From JAZKAR01 sp040389065 (GTDB lineage Bacteria; Pseudomonadota; Gammaproteobacteria; Burkholderiales; Casimicrobiaceae): a stretch of 64,000 nucleotides of DNA. The stretch's first letter is position 1. Each line of letters opens with the position of its first letter. The stretch is from positions 1 to 64,000 of the forward strand of contig JAZKAR010000004.1 of NCBI GenBank assembly GCA_040389065.1. Reading direction: 5' to 3'. Under the pieces are notes generated by a model, which had not been told where the DNA came from, made no database searches, and was given only the letters and a program-made list of their open reading frames with translations. The position numbers and the translations under genes were made by a program. Positions 18,833-29,190 of this stretch are shown one piece after another.

Positions 18833-18892
18833 GTGCATTAGATGTGCGTTAAATGCGTATTAAACATGCGTTAAGCTCATTAAACTTGCATT
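18833..18892. repeat. Degenerate short tandem repeat at the putA 3' end
   Basis: About five loose copies of an 11-13 bp unit resembling ATGCGTTAA follow one another (GTGCATTAGAT, GTGCGTTAAAT, GCGTATTAAACAT, GCGTTAAGC, GCATTA). The tract starts in the tolC-putA convergent gap and runs into the last codons of putA. No T-tailed hairpin is visible in this gap. Confidence 0.4.
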
Positions 18893-21800
18893 ACCTCCCG
18901 CTGCGGTTGTATTCACACAAAGAGTTCGTTCAGCAACTAACCGCCATAAGGGAATAACTGTGCTTTCGTTATTCATTTCAATGATTGATAAGATAGCGGG
19001 TGTGCAAGTTGCAAATTGTGGGCGCCATTCGTTTATATATTGGGTGGCAACTAGCGCGATTTGGCTATTCAGACATTTAAGACATTCTTCAAGCGGATGA
19101 TGAGTCCATGTTACGGCATCACGAAGTGAGGGTGGTAAATCTTCAGGAAGCAGGTGGGCTGAATCTGCAAGTAGTACCGCATTATTTCCTGTAGCGAACA
19201 CTGCTGCTAATTGGTTAAGCAACATATCGGTATTACTCGCTATGCATATGATAGAGCCGCGTGGCGCAAAACTTAAGGTATTGCGCTCGCCTGTTGGGCC
19301 AGGCAGTACCAATGAAGCGTTTAATAATGTAGTGCGCAAATATTGCTCAATAAGCGTAAGAAGCCGCTCATGAGCCTTAAGCTTAGCCCATTGCGTGAGT
19401 GCTTCAAGAGCAGGGGAGTATTGTTCCTTAGATCGAGTATAAGAAGCGGCTGGCACTAAGGTATTACGCTGAAGTCGTTTAAGGTATAAAGGGCCGCCTG
19501 CTTTAGGGCCAGTACCCGATTTTCCTTCTCCCCCAAAGGGTTGTACGCCAACGACAGCGCCTACAATGTTACGATTAATATAAATGTTGCCAACATGGGC
19601 GCGAGAGGCAATAAAATCGATGGTTTCATCGATACGCGAGTGAACGCCTAGCGTTAATCCATAACCACTGGCATTAATAGCCTCAATGAGTTGAGGCAGT
19701 TCGTGGCGCTGATAGCGTAACACGTGCAAGATAGGGCCAAATACCTCGTGTGTTAACTCCGAGAGCGAGCTAATTTCAATCACAGTTGGCGCAACAAATG
19801 TTCCCAGTTCGCATTCAGCAGGTAAATGTATCGTAAAGAAGCCTTTGGCTTTCGCTTGCATTTTTTGTATATGCGCTACTAAATGTTGTTGAGCTTCGGT
19901 ATCGATCACAGGCCCTACGTCTATTGCTAGATGATCAGGGTTGCCAATAGAGAGTTCCTGTAACGCTCCTTTTAGCATGGTTAGCGTTTTATCGGCGATG
20001 TCAGTTTGTAAACATAATACGCGTAAGGCTGAACATCGTTGCCCGGCACTGTCGAAAGCTGAAGCAATTACATCTTGCACCACTTGTTCAGGCAGTGCAG
20101 TAGAGTCAACAATCAAGGCATTTTGCCCGCCTGTTTCAGCAATAAATGCGATTTCAGTGCCTTCATTTATGGCCCGCTCTGCTAGGGTTCGGTTGATTAA
20201 GCGTGCTACCTCTGTGGAGCCTGTAAAAATAACGCCTTTAACACGAGAGTCAGCAACCAGTTGCGCACCCACCACTTCCCCTCGGCCTGGTAATAATTGC
20301 AATGCACCGAAAGGTATTCCGGCCTGATGCAAAAGCTGCACAGCACGGTAAGCAATTAAAGGGGTTTGCTCAGCAGGTTTCGCTACGACTACATTTCCAG
20401 CTGCTAGCGATGCGCTGATTTGCCCTATAAAAATAGCTAAGGGAAAGTTCCAGGGGCTAATGCACACTACCGTTCCAAGCGCCATGCTATTGGTGGTATC
20501 GCACGCTTGCATAGCATAATAACGTAAAAAATCAACTGCTTCACGTACTTCGCCAATGGCATTTGTAATCGATTTACCGGCTTCGCGGATGGCTAGGGCA
20601 ATCAGTTCAGAGCGATGTGACTCGAGTAATTCTGCCGCACGGCATAAAATTTCTGCCCGATCCCAAGGGGGAATCGTTTGCCATTTTACAGTGTAGGAAT
20701 GAGCAGCGCTGAGCGCGCGTTCAATATCAGTATTCGTCGCTTCAATAACATGCCCAACCTGATCGCGGCGATCGGCGGGGTTTATAATCGGTTGCGCTTC
20801 TGAAGTGGAGTGAGGTTCATGATGTGCTTCTAGTAAAGGGGCAGCTTGCCAGCTATGTTGATTAAAATGTTGCAATTGCCCATATAGTTCACTTAAAACA
20901 GCTTCATTTGTTAAATCTACACCTGAAGAATTCTTGCGTTGAGCACCAAATAAATCACAAGGTAAGGGAATTTTAGAGTGAGGAAGCCCGTTTAATTCAC
21001 GCGCAACTTCGAGTGGGTCAGCGATGAGGGTGTCAATAGGAATCGATGGATCAACAATTTGATTTACAAACGATGAGTTAGCACCATTCTCTAATAGCCG
21101 TCGTACTAAATAGGCGAGTAGCGTTTCATGTGATCCAACCGGCGCATAAATGCGGCAAGGTATATTGAGCTTATCTGCTCCTACAATTTGGTCATACAGC
21201 GTTTCCCCCATGCCGTGCAAGCATTGGAATTCATACTCGGTAACACCGTGTTGTTGCGCCCATGTATAAATAGTGGCGAATGTATGGGCATTATGGGTGG
21301 CAAATTGTGGGTAAATAACATCGGTGGCCGCTAATAGTTTTTGTGCGCACACTAAATAAGAAAGATCAGTATAAACCTTGCGTGTATACACAGGGTAATC
21401 TGACAAGCCATCTACCTGAGCGCGCTTGATTTCACTATCCCAATAGGCGCCTTTCACTAGGCGAACCATTAGTTTGCTAATGCCTCCTTGTTGGCTTGCT
21501 TTGCGCGTTAAATCGATTAAGAAATCTATAACAGAAGGGCATCTTTTTTGATAAGCTTGTACTACAAAACCAATGCCTTCAAATCCTGTTAGCCTTGAGT
21601 CGAAAACCAATGCCTCGAGTAAGTCGAGCGATAATTCCAAACGATCAGCTTCTTCAGCATCAATATTGAGTCCAATATTATAGTGTTTAGCAAGTAAAAA
21701 CAGTTCACGAACCCGGGGCAGTAATTCTTTCATTACACGCCCATGCTGCGCACGAGAGTAGCGCGGATGCAGCGCTGAAAGTTTGATCGAAATGCCTGCT

Positions 21801-22591
21801 CCTTGTTTAACGCCTTTTCCATTGGAGGCCTGCCCGATGGCATGAATTGCTTTTTCATAGGCAGCATAATATTTAGCAGCATCATCTTCTGTAAGCGCCA
21901 TTTCGCCTAGCATATCGTAAGAGTAGCGGTAGCCGCGTGCCTCGTTATCACGGCTGTTGTGCAATGCCTCTTCAATCGTTTGCCCAGTAACAAAATGGTT
22001 ACCTAATAGGCGCATTGCTAAATCCATACTTTTACGAATGAGCGGCTCGCCTCCTTTTGAAATCAGTTTATTCAAGGCTGATCGAAGGCTTTGTTCTTCA
22101 TTATTCAGGTTAATAATTTTTCCGCTAATCAGTAAGCCCCAACTCGCTGCATTCACAAATAATGAGGGTGATTTACCTAAATGTTTTTTCCAGTTGCCTT
22201 TATGAATTTTATCTGCAATTAAACGGTCTATTGTTTGGCTATCAGGGATACGCAGCAAGGCTTCTGCTAAGCACATGAGGGCAACACCCTCTTCAGAAGA
22301 TAGCGAAAATTCAAGCATCAGTGCATCAATACCTGATGCCCGAGCGCGTTTTTCTCTTACTTTTGTCACTAATTTACGAGCAAGCGATTTGATAGCAGGT
22401 TGATGTGTATCATTAATATGCGCTAGTAATTCTTTGACTGCTGTTGGTTCTTCTAAGCGGTAAGCCTTCGTGATAGCAGAACGTAAAGGAGATAATTTAG
22501 GAGAATTTTTTTGCACAAGTTCTGCTTCAAGCGAAGCAAAAGGAATAAATAAAGATGAGACCTCAGAAGGCATGCTGGAAATATTTTGCAT
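18860..22591 (-). CDS. putA: Bifunctional proline dehydrogenase / delta-1-pyrroline-5-carboxylate dehydrogenase
   Basis: PutA oxidises proline to glutamate in two steps at the inner membrane face. The FAD-dependent proline dehydrogenase domain spans about 170-500 (RLVKGAYWDSEIKRAQ near 384; YAPVGSHETLLAYLVRRL). The NAD-dependent aldehyde dehydrogenase domain spans about 590-1040, with the catalytic Glu in AETGGQNA and catalytic Cys in GQRCSALR near 852. A C-terminal ALDH-like accessory domain fills the rest. At 1243 aa it is shorter than the 1320-aa E. coli protein because the N-terminal ribbon-helix-helix DNA-binding domain is absent. It therefore cannot repress its own gene and resembles the type B PutA group. 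A divergent Lrp-family gene lies 270 bp upstream and is the obvious regulator. The ribosome site is weak (AAAGAAA). Confidence 0.96.
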   Translation of the reverse strand: MQNISSMPSEVSSLFIPFASLEAELVQKNSPKLSPLRSAITKAYRLEEPTAVKELLAHINDTHQPAIKSLARKLVTKVREKRARASGIDALMLEFSLSSEEGVALMCLAEALLRIPDSQTIDRLIADKIHKGNWKKHLGKSPSLFVNAASWGLLISGKIINLNNEEQSLRSALNKLISKGGEPLIRKSMDLAMRLLGNHFVTGQTIEEALHNSRDNEARGYRYSYDMLGEMALTEDDAAKYYAAYEKAIHAIGQASNGKGVKQGAGISIKLSALHPRYSRAQHGRVMKELLPRVRELFLLAKHYNIGLNIDAEEADRLELSLDLLEALVFDSRLTGFEGIGFVVQAYQKRCPSVIDFLIDLTRKASQQGGISKLMVRLVKGAYWDSEIKRAQVDGLSDYPVYTRKVYTDLSYLVCAQKLLAATDVIYPQFATHNAHTFATIYTWAQQHGVTEYEFQCLHGMGETLYDQIVGADKLNIPCRIYAPVGSHETLLAYLVRRLLENGANSSFVNQIVDPSIPIDTLIADPLEVARELNGLPHSKIPLPCDLFGAQRKNSSGVDLTNEAVLSELYGQLQHFNQHSWQAAPLLEAHHEPHSTSEAQPIINPADRRDQVGHVIEATNTDIERALSAAHSYTVKWQTIPPWDRAEILCRAAELLESHRSELIALAIREAGKSITNAIGEVREAVDFLRYYAMQACDTTNSMALGTVVCISPWNFPLAIFIGQISASLAAGNVVVAKPAEQTPLIAYRAVQLLHQAGIPFGALQLLPGRGEVVGAQLVADSRVKGVIFTGSTEVARLINRTLAERAINEGTEIAFIAETGGQNALIVDSTALPEQVVQDVIASAFDSAGQRCSALRVLCLQTDIADKTLTMLKGALQELSIGNPDHLAIDVGPVIDTEAQQHLVAHIQKMQAKAKGFFTIHLPAECELGTFVAPTVIEISSLSELTHEVFGPILHVLRYQRHELPQLIEAINASGYGLTLGVHSRIDETIDFIASRAHVGNIYINRNIVGAVVGVQPFGGEGKSGTGPKAGGPLYLKRLQRNTLVPAASYTRSKEQYSPALEALTQWAKLKAHERLLTLIEQYLRTTLLNASLVLPGPTGERNTLSFAPRGSIICIASNTDMLLNQLAAVFATGNNAVLLADSAHLLPEDLPPSLRDAVTWTHHPLEECLKCLNSQIALVATQYINEWRPQFATCTPAILSIIEMNNESTVIPLWRLVAERTLCVNTTAAGGNASLMSLTHV

Positions 22592-22861
22592 ATATAGATT
22601 TCTTTATACAAATAGTAAGTAAACACATTCGACATAAAAGTGAGTTGATGCCAAAATAAGGTTTGATTTTATGTGGAATTCCTATATATTAGTTTTGGTA
22701 ATTGCCGCAATAAGCAAAATTTTATAAGACAAAAAGTGTATATAGATAAATAAAATTTACTTCACTCTTGATGAATGCGTATTCTACCTGCCTTAGAACG
22801 CCTTTTGCGTCTTCTATCTTTTCTTCAGCAATGTGTGCTTACTTTCTTTAGTTGAATTAAA

Positions 22862-23323
22862 ATGATGCTCGATAAAATTAGTAAAAAAATCCTAACAGAA
22901 TTGCAAAATGATGGTCGGATCAGTAATGTAGATTTAGCCTCGCGGGTAAATTTATCGCCAGCTGCGTGTCTTGAGCGCGTGCGTAAACTTCATGAAGCCG
23001 GTTATATACTTGGTTATTCAGCGCAATTGAATCCGCAGCAGCTTGATGTATCGTTACTGGTGTTTATTGAAATAGTACTTGATCGTACAACACCTGAAGT
23101 ATTCGATACGTTTAAACGAGTAGTGAAGGCAATTCCCGAAGTGCAGGAGTGCCACATGGTTGCTGGCGGATTTGATTATTTGATTAAAGCTCGTATGAAA
23201 GATATGAATGCTTACCGTGAATTTCTTGGTAAAACACTTTTACAACTACAGGGCGTGAGAGAAACTCATACGTATGTAGTCATGGAAGAAGTAAAAAATA
23301 CATTAAAATTACCGATTAAATAA
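22862..23323 (+). CDS. Lrp/AsnC family transcriptional regulator, probable activator of putA
   Basis: This 153-aa feast/famine regulator has an N-terminal helix-turn-helix (ILTELQNDGRISNVDLASRV, then LSPAACLERVRKL at about 29-41) and a C-terminal RAM ligand-binding and oligomerisation domain (LLVFIEIVLDR; VQECHMVAGGFDYLIKAR). It is divergent from putA with a 270-bp AT-rich gap that must hold both promoters. In several alpha- and gammaproteobacteria an Lrp-type regulator next to putA activates it in response to proline. The absence of a DNA-binding domain in this PutA fits that scheme. A palindromic Lrp box could not be fixed by eye. ATG codons at 22862 and 22865 are both possible starts; no strong ribosome site is seen. 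Confidence 0.9.
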   Translation: MMLDKISKKILTELQNDGRISNVDLASRVNLSPAACLERVRKLHEAGYILGYSAQLNPQQLDVSLLVFIEIVLDRTTPEVFDTFKRVVKAIPEVQECHMVAGGFDYLIKARMKDMNAYREFLGKTLLQLQGVRETHTYVVMEEVKNTLKLPIK

Positions 23324-23409
23324 GCTGTTTTTTTCAACAGTCTTTAGTAAGTTGGATTTGTTTGTAATTTTTTGTAATTGTTTTAATATGTTGATAATGA
23401 TGGAAAAAT

Positions 23410-25629
23410 CTAGATGTTTTCCAGTTTTTTATTTGATTGTAGCAGGGCGGTACATTGTGCAACAGGAAGCGGTTTACTAAAAAGGTAACCTTGCATCTCA
23501 TCGCAATGATAATGAGTGAGCAATGCTAACTGCTCGTGGGTTTCTACTCCTTCTGCAACGATTGTCAGCCGTAGGCTATGCGCTAATGCAATAATAGCTT
23601 GCGAGATTGCCAACGCTTCATTGCTTTGCGTAATATCACGCACAAAGGATTGATCAAGTTTTAATTTATCTAGCGGAAATCGCTTTAAGTAACTGAGATT
23701 TGAATACCCTGTTCCAAAATCATCCAGCGTTAGCGTAATCCCTAGTTCTTTAAGTGCTACCAGAATCGCAATGCTTTTTTCTGGGCTATCCATCGACAAG
23801 CTTTCAGTTAATTCAAGCTCTAAAAAACTAGGATCTAACCCGGTTGATTCAACAATATCTTTGATGCGTGCCACGATATCGGGTTGAAGAAACTGGCGAG
23901 CCGATAAATTAACGGCAACCGGCATGCTTGCAATGCCTTCGCGCTGCCACATTAATATCTGTTCACATGCAGTACGTAAGATCCATTCACCCATCGGTAC
24001 AATAAGCCCAGTTTCTTCTGCAATGGGAATAAAGCGCATGGGGGAGATTAATCCCATTTCGGGATGCTGCCAGCGAACCAACGCTTCTAACCCAACAATA
24101 CTGCCTGTTTTGAGATCAACTTTAGGTTGATAATGCAACACCAGTTCATTTTGTTTAACTGCCAGCCGCAATCGGCTCTCAAGCGTCATACGTTCAGTTA
24201 GTTTACTTTGCATATCAGCACTGTAAGCACTAATCGTTGAGCGCCCTAACGCCTTAGCCCGATACATGGCTGCATCGGCTGCATTGAGCAAGGCATCAGC
24301 TGTGGTGCCATCGTCTGGATAATGGCAATAGCCTATACTGCACGATACAGTCATTTCTTGCGTGGTGGTTAAAAATGGCTGGCAAATGCTGGCAAATAAA
24401 CGTTGGAGAACAATGTTGGGTTCTTCGTCGTTTTCGAGTGTATCGAGTATAAGAATAAACTCATCGCTGCCAACGCGTGCAACGGTGTCGTTTTGGCGTA
24501 TAGAGCGAAGAAGTGTTTTTGCGATGGTGGTGAGAACTTGGTCGCCAATACTATGCCCATAGGTATCGTTAATCTGCTTAAAATGATCTAAATTAACAAA
24601 GGCAATAATCGCTTCTTGATTATTTCGCCCCCAGCGTGCAATTCCTTGCTCCAAGCGATCCATCAAAACAGCGCGATTGGGAAGCCCCGTTAAAATATCC
24701 TGAGTAGATAATTGTTCAAGCTCTTGGCGGTACTGTTTACGAAGCGTATTGTCGCGCGCAATCACTTGAATGACACGTCGGCCTTGAATCGTTAAGCAAA
24801 TTGTAGACATTTCTACATCGAGCAATGTGCCATCTAAACGAATCCATTTTAATTCGTGAGGAGTGGTAGGAAGTGCATGAGTCGGATGTGAGTGATTGAG
24901 GGCAAGCGCAATATGCCTCTGCACGATATTATGATATTCAGGAGCGACGATATCATAAAAAGTTCGCCCAATCATACTGTCGCTGCTTTCTGCTGCAAGA
25001 AGTTGAATACCAGCTTGATTAATAAATTCGATTGTTTGACCATCATGAATTAAAAATGCATCGGGTGAGCGCTCAATTAATTGGCGATAACGCGCTTCAC
25101 TATCTCGTAACGACTCTAAAATACTGTTAGAGGCCAGCGCCAGCTCACGCCGTTGAAATAATTCTTCTGCCATGCGAGCTAAATCAACTAGTGTTGATAG
25201 TTCTTGGGTATTTAATACTCTTGGTTGATGGTCAATGACACATAGCACGCCAATCGCATGCCGCTCGATAGAGAGAAGGGGAATGCCACCGTAAAAGCGG
25301 ATATAAGGAGGCCCAACAACAAGAGGGTTATCTGCAAAGCGAGGGTCTTCAAGAGCGTCGTTGATGACAAAAGGCTGTTCTTGCAATACCGCATGACCGC
25401 AAAACGAAATATCGCGAGGAGTTTCTGTTGTATCGAGGCCTACTTTTGATTTAAACCACTGACGATTCGCATCCACTAGCGATATCAGTGCAATTGGCGT
25501 ATTAAGAAGGCGGGAAGCTAGCCGTGTTATTCGATCAAAAAGTTCTTCTTGAGGTGTATCAAGAATCTGGGCCGAGTGCAGCGTCAACACACGTTTGGCA
25601 TCATCAGCAGGAATGGGGGCGCTTTGCAT
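23410..25629 (-). CDS. GAF-PAS-GGDEF-EAL cyclic-di-GMP signalling protein
   Basis: This soluble 739-aa protein makes or breaks cyclic-di-GMP. A GAF domain lies at about 20-170 (SLVDANRQWFKSKVGL, SFCGHAVL), a PAS domain at about 180-300 (RYRQLIERSPDAFLIHDG), a GGDEF domain at about 310-470 and an EAL domain at about 485-735. The GGDEF signature is GSDEF, one residue off consensus, with an RQND inhibitory-site motif five residues before it. The EAL domain keeps GLEALVRWQHP, ELTES, TLDDFGTGYSNL and KLDQSFV, so phosphodiesterase activity is likely, with the cyclase domain perhaps acting as a GTP sensor. No membrane segment is present, so the GAF and PAS domains sense cytoplasmic cues. It stands alone; the next gene is a chemoreceptor on the same strand 237 bp upstream. 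Confidence 0.94.
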   Translation of the reverse strand: MQSAPIPADDAKRVLTLHSAQILDTPQEELFDRITRLASRLLNTPIALISLVDANRQWFKSKVGLDTTETPRDISFCGHAVLQEQPFVINDALEDPRFADNPLVVGPPYIRFYGGIPLLSIERHAIGVLCVIDHQPRVLNTQELSTLVDLARMAEELFQRRELALASNSILESLRDSEARYRQLIERSPDAFLIHDGQTIEFINQAGIQLLAAESSDSMIGRTFYDIVAPEYHNIVQRHIALALNHSHPTHALPTTPHELKWIRLDGTLLDVEMSTICLTIQGRRVIQVIARDNTLRKQYRQELEQLSTQDILTGLPNRAVLMDRLEQGIARWGRNNQEAIIAFVNLDHFKQINDTYGHSIGDQVLTTIAKTLLRSIRQNDTVARVGSDEFILILDTLENDEEPNIVLQRLFASICQPFLTTTQEMTVSCSIGYCHYPDDGTTADALLNAADAAMYRAKALGRSTISAYSADMQSKLTERMTLESRLRLAVKQNELVLHYQPKVDLKTGSIVGLEALVRWQHPEMGLISPMRFIPIAEETGLIVPMGEWILRTACEQILMWQREGIASMPVAVNLSARQFLQPDIVARIKDIVESTGLDPSFLELELTESLSMDSPEKSIAILVALKELGITLTLDDFGTGYSNLSYLKRFPLDKLKLDQSFVRDITQSNEALAISQAIIALAHSLRLTIVAEGVETHEQLALLTHYHCDEMQGYLFSKPLPVAQCTALLQSNKKLENI

Positions 25630-25866
25630 CAGGTAGGCTCCAGAAGAGTGCTCTCAAATACTATTACGATCAATGCAGTCATAAACTTGGATATTTATTT
25701 ACATACTATGAGGAAAAATTTGATAAAAATCAAATTGTTAGGTTGTTGTTGACTGCTTGTCTCATGGTAGGCGTCTTACTAATATACGCATCAAGTTCAT
25801 CTCTAGAGCAGCATCCATAGCTTAGAAAAAGAGAGGATAATTATTTTTGCTATGGGTTAAAAAGTG

Positions 25867-27516
25867 TTAGCCAAGCTGAAACGTATCGGTAGTGTTTTTA
25901 AGATCATTGGCTAATTCTTGTAAACGATCGACAGACGTGTAAGCATCTTGTGTAGCAACTTTATTTTTTTCTGCTAGGGAAGCAATAGATGAGATATTGT
26001 TCGTCATTAATTGCGTAAAAGAGCTTTGTTGAGAAAGGGTGCTATGAATATTTTGAAATAATTCAATCATATTCTGATTAATATTCGAAATATCTGACAT
26101 CGCTTCTTGAGCATTTTGGGTAACCTGTACACCTTTATGAACGTGCTCGCTACCAGTTTGCATGGTGGATACTGCTTCAGAAATACCAATCATAATGGCT
26201 TCAATCATTGCAGTGATTTGAATGGTAGATTCTGCGGTACGTTCAGAAAGCTTTCGCACTTCATCTGCTACCACCGCAAAGCCGCGGCCTTGTTCGCCGG
26301 CACGCGCTGCTTCAATCGCTGCATTGAGTGCAAGCAGGCTGGTTTGGTCTGCAATTTCTTTAATGACCTGTGCAATCTCAGAAATTTGGCTAGAACTGCT
26401 TTGCAATTCTTGAATTTGGGTAGAAGCGCGTTCCACGACCGATACAATTTGATTCATTTCTGAAAGGGCATTGCTCATAGCAGATAAGCTATGCTCGCAT
26501 ATATGTGAAGCCTCACTAATTGAGCCGTGCGAACCTTCTGTTTGCCTAAGAATACTACTTACATTGGAAGTAAGTTCTTGTGCCGATAAAGCAATATGTT
26601 CTGAAGACTCCGCTTGAACTGTGCTCGAGTCGGTAATCTCACCCATAATAGTGCGAAATGTTTCTGCCCCATGTAAAACACGGCGTGAGTTATCAAATAA
26701 GGTACGAAAAGTTTGGCTCAAGTGTTTTTGTAGCGTTTGTAAAGAATTCAGTAAGTGGCCAATTTCATCGGGGTGTGTATTGGCTACTGTTTGACGCAAA
26801 TCACCATGAATAATACGCTGAATTTGATCGTTTGCCATCGATAAACGTCGCAAAATATTGCTACTACAGCGTTGAGTGAATAAAAGCAACATAACTAAAA
26901 AGATGCATGTAGTTACACCAAGTATAAGGGTGCTGCGATGTAAAAATGCTTTGTTTTCTTGCTGAAAATGGCTATGTTTTTGAAGTAAAAAGCTATCTAG
27001 TGTATTAAATTCATCGTCGAATTTTTCTAGAGAACGCATGAGTTTTGAAATGCTATCAGAAGGGTTTACATCATTACCGTTGTTAAGCGTTGTAACGGTC
27101 TTTTTAGCTTCTTTTAGAAAATCATCAAGGGCTTGTTGAGTTGCTTGGGTAGCTGTAGTGATCTCTGCTGCGTTTTCTTGAGGCAGAAGGAGCAATTGCT
27201 GCGTTTTTTCATAGGCTCTTTGTAGAGCGATACTATGGTTATCTAACAAGCTAATAAATTGTTTTTTTTGTGGAAGACTTGTTTCAGTTACAGGGCTAAG
27301 TAAAAGAATATTGCTGATATCAGACCGTATCAATTGCCGAATAGAATGTGTACTGGTGATTGTTTGAAGAGTTTTGATGGTGTGATTAGAGGCTTCAAAC
27401 GTTGCATAATGTGTTTGAATAGCCCAGCCGCCTAAAGCGGATAGCGTTAGCATAAATACCGAACCCGTGGTACTTAACGAAAAAAGTTTAGCGCGAATGG
27501 TTAAACGGTCGAGCAT
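25867..27516 (-). CDS. Methyl-accepting chemotaxis protein
   Basis: This 549-aa membrane chemoreceptor has transmembrane helix 1 at about 12-32, a periplasmic four-helix-bundle type sensor of about 160 residues and transmembrane helix 2 at about 193-214. A HAMP domain at about 215-268 (IIHGDLRQTVANTHPDEIGHL) and a long cytoplasmic signalling domain follow. The hairpin tip EIADQTSLLALNAAIEAARA and GRGFAVVADEVRKLSERT is fully conserved, so it should couple CheA and CheW. No CheB/CheR pentapeptide is seen at the C-terminus (TDTFQLG). No other chemotaxis genes are in the window. The ligand is unknown. Confidence 0.95.
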   Translation of the reverse strand: MLDRLTIRAKLFSLSTTGSVFMLTLSALGGWAIQTHYATFEASNHTIKTLQTITSTHSIRQLIRSDISNILLLSPVTETSLPQKKQFISLLDNHSIALQRAYEKTQQLLLLPQENAAEITTATQATQQALDDFLKEAKKTVTTLNNGNDVNPSDSISKLMRSLEKFDDEFNTLDSFLLQKHSHFQQENKAFLHRSTLILGVTTCIFLVMLLLFTQRCSSNILRRLSMANDQIQRIIHGDLRQTVANTHPDEIGHLLNSLQTLQKHLSQTFRTLFDNSRRVLHGAETFRTIMGEITDSSTVQAESSEHIALSAQELTSNVSSILRQTEGSHGSISEASHICEHSLSAMSNALSEMNQIVSVVERASTQIQELQSSSSQISEIAQVIKEIADQTSLLALNAAIEAARAGEQGRGFAVVADEVRKLSERTAESTIQITAMIEAIMIGISEAVSTMQTGSEHVHKGVQVTQNAQEAMSDISNINQNMIELFQNIHSTLSQQSSFTQLMTNNISSIASLAEKNKVATQDAYTSVDRLQELANDLKNTTDTFQLG

Positions 27517-27638
27517 TCACATATCCTTGCAGAACAGATTGTATCAAGTCCCTAACGGTTAGAAGAAGATCAAACTGGAGATGCTAAACTGCATAGAGCT
27601 GCATGGAAAATAGGTAAATTGAACAGAAAGCAATAAGA

Positions 27639-27673
27639 CGCTAGGGCGCCTAAAATGTAATTGCCCCCTAGCG
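27639..27673. terminator. Hairpin downstream of amtB
   Basis: CGCTAGGGCGCC (27639-27650) pairs imperfectly with GCCCCCTAGCG (27663-27673). The hairpin lies 70 bp past the amtB stop codon. On the minus strand it is not followed by a T run, so it may be a processing or weak termination element; a short T-rich stretch lies on the plus side. Confidence 0.4.
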
Positions 27674-27743
27674 AGTCTCTCTTTTTAAGAGGAACAGCTA
27701 GAGGGCAGTAAGCGCTAAGGTAGTGTAGTGCTATTACTGATAA

Positions 27744-29135
27744 TTAGTGATAGGCAGCTTCACCATGTGAGGCGGTATCTAAGCCTTCTCTTTCATCGTC
27801 TTCAGAAACCCGGAAGCCAATAATCTGATCAACAATACCATATACCAATAAGCTAACCACGGCTGACCATACAATAGTGATAAGTATACCTTCGCCTTGA
27901 ATAAGCACTTGGTTCACAATATTATAATCAGCACTAACCGCATTCAACACGTAGTCGTAAATTCCTGTTCCGCCGAGTTGAGGGGCTGTGAAAATACCCG
28001 TTAGCAATGCGCCAACAATTCCACCTAAACCGTGGATACCAAAAACATCCAATGCATCATCGGCGCCAATTTTATTCTTAAGGTAGCTAACACCAAAGAT
28101 ACATACCAAGCCAGTAATAGCACCAATCGCAATTGCACCCATAGGGCCTACAAAGCCGCAAGCAGGTGTAATGCCAACAAGGCCAGCTACTGCTCCTGAT
28201 GCAGCGCCTAACATTGACGCCTTGCCTCGTAAAGACCATTCGCAAGCTACCCAGGCTAGTGTTCCGGCAGCTGCACCAATAAAGGTATTAATAAAAGCTA
28301 ACGCCGCTGTATTGCCAGCTTCAAGTGCTGAACCTGCATTAAAACCAAACCAGCCCACACACAGCAGTGCAGCACCCACCATTGTGAGGGTTAAGCTATG
28401 CGGTACCATGCCTACTGGTGCCATTAAGGCTGAGCGGTAACCGCTACGTTTACCAATACAGAAGGCGCACACTAAACCTGCAACCCCTGCATTAATATGA
28501 ACAACAGTGCCGCCAGCAAAATCTAATGCGCCGCGCGCCCATAACCAACCTGCCTGCTTGGTAACGGTTGCTAAGGTACTAGCATTTTGAATTGCATCGG
28601 GGCCATCCCAGTACCATACCATGTGAGCAATAGGCAGATAACTAAGCGTAAACCAAAGAAGAGAAAAAAGAAGCACTGCACTGAATCGAGCGCGTTCGGC
28701 AAAGCTACCTACAATTAATGTCGTAGTAATCGCTGCAAAGGTTGCCTGAAAAGCGATAAACACATATTCATAAATAAACACACCCTTAGAAAAGGTGGCA
28801 GCAGCACTATCAGGAGTAACGCCTTTTAAAAATAATTTACTAAATCCTCCAATCACGGAAGAACCGCCTGTGAAGGCTAATGAATAACCATAAACAACCC
28901 AGGCTAATGCAATCATCATAAAAATGACCATGACTTGCATAAGAATAGACAACATATTTTTTTTACGAACTAATCCGCCATAAAAAAGGGCAAGACCAGG
29001 AATCGCCATCATCATCACGAGTAATGTAGAAACCATCATCCAGGCACTATCGCCTTTATTTGGAAGTGGGGCGGCGGCAAAACAAGGGCTAATAGCGCAT
29101 GCTAAAAGCAATAGGCTGCGAACAAGAGTATTCAT
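27744..29135 (-). CDS. amtB: Ammonium transporter AmtB
   Basis: This 463-aa Amt/Rh channel conducts ammonium across the inner membrane. An N-terminal signal peptide (LLLLACAISPCFAAAP) precedes eleven predicted membrane helices, as in E. coli AmtB. Family landmarks are present: LALFYGGLVRKKNMLSILMQ, the first pore histidine in SYLPIAHMVWYW, the second in DVFGIHGLGGIVG, and the GGTVVHINAG motif. The glnK gene lies 55 bp upstream on the same strand; in the usual operon GlnK plugs the channel when nitrogen is plentiful. The C-terminal tail (GFRVSEDDEREGLDTASHGE) is the conserved cytoplasmic region that contacts GlnK. Confidence 0.97.
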   Translation of the reverse strand: MNTLVRSLLLLACAISPCFAAAPLPNKGDSAWMMVSTLLVMMMAIPGLALFYGGLVRKKNMLSILMQVMVIFMMIALAWVVYGYSLAFTGGSSVIGGFSKLFLKGVTPDSAAATFSKGVFIYEYVFIAFQATFAAITTTLIVGSFAERARFSAVLLFSLLWFTLSYLPIAHMVWYWDGPDAIQNASTLATVTKQAGWLWARGALDFAGGTVVHINAGVAGLVCAFCIGKRSGYRSALMAPVGMVPHSLTLTMVGAALLCVGWFGFNAGSALEAGNTAALAFINTFIGAAAGTLAWVACEWSLRGKASMLGAASGAVAGLVGITPACGFVGPMGAIAIGAITGLVCIFGVSYLKNKIGADDALDVFGIHGLGGIVGALLTGIFTAPQLGGTGIYDYVLNAVSADYNIVNQVLIQGEGILITIVWSAVVSLLVYGIVDQIIGFRVSEDDEREGLDTASHGEAAYH

Positions 29136-29190
29136 AAGGATCTATAAGGAAGTTATTAAAGATGTAAAAAAAGGCTTTGTTTTAAAAGCC

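Noticed and set aside
25524..25820. 98-codon plus-strand frame at the start of the GGDEF-EAL gene
   Set aside because: Mostly antisense to the real gene, no ribosome site, no recognisable product.
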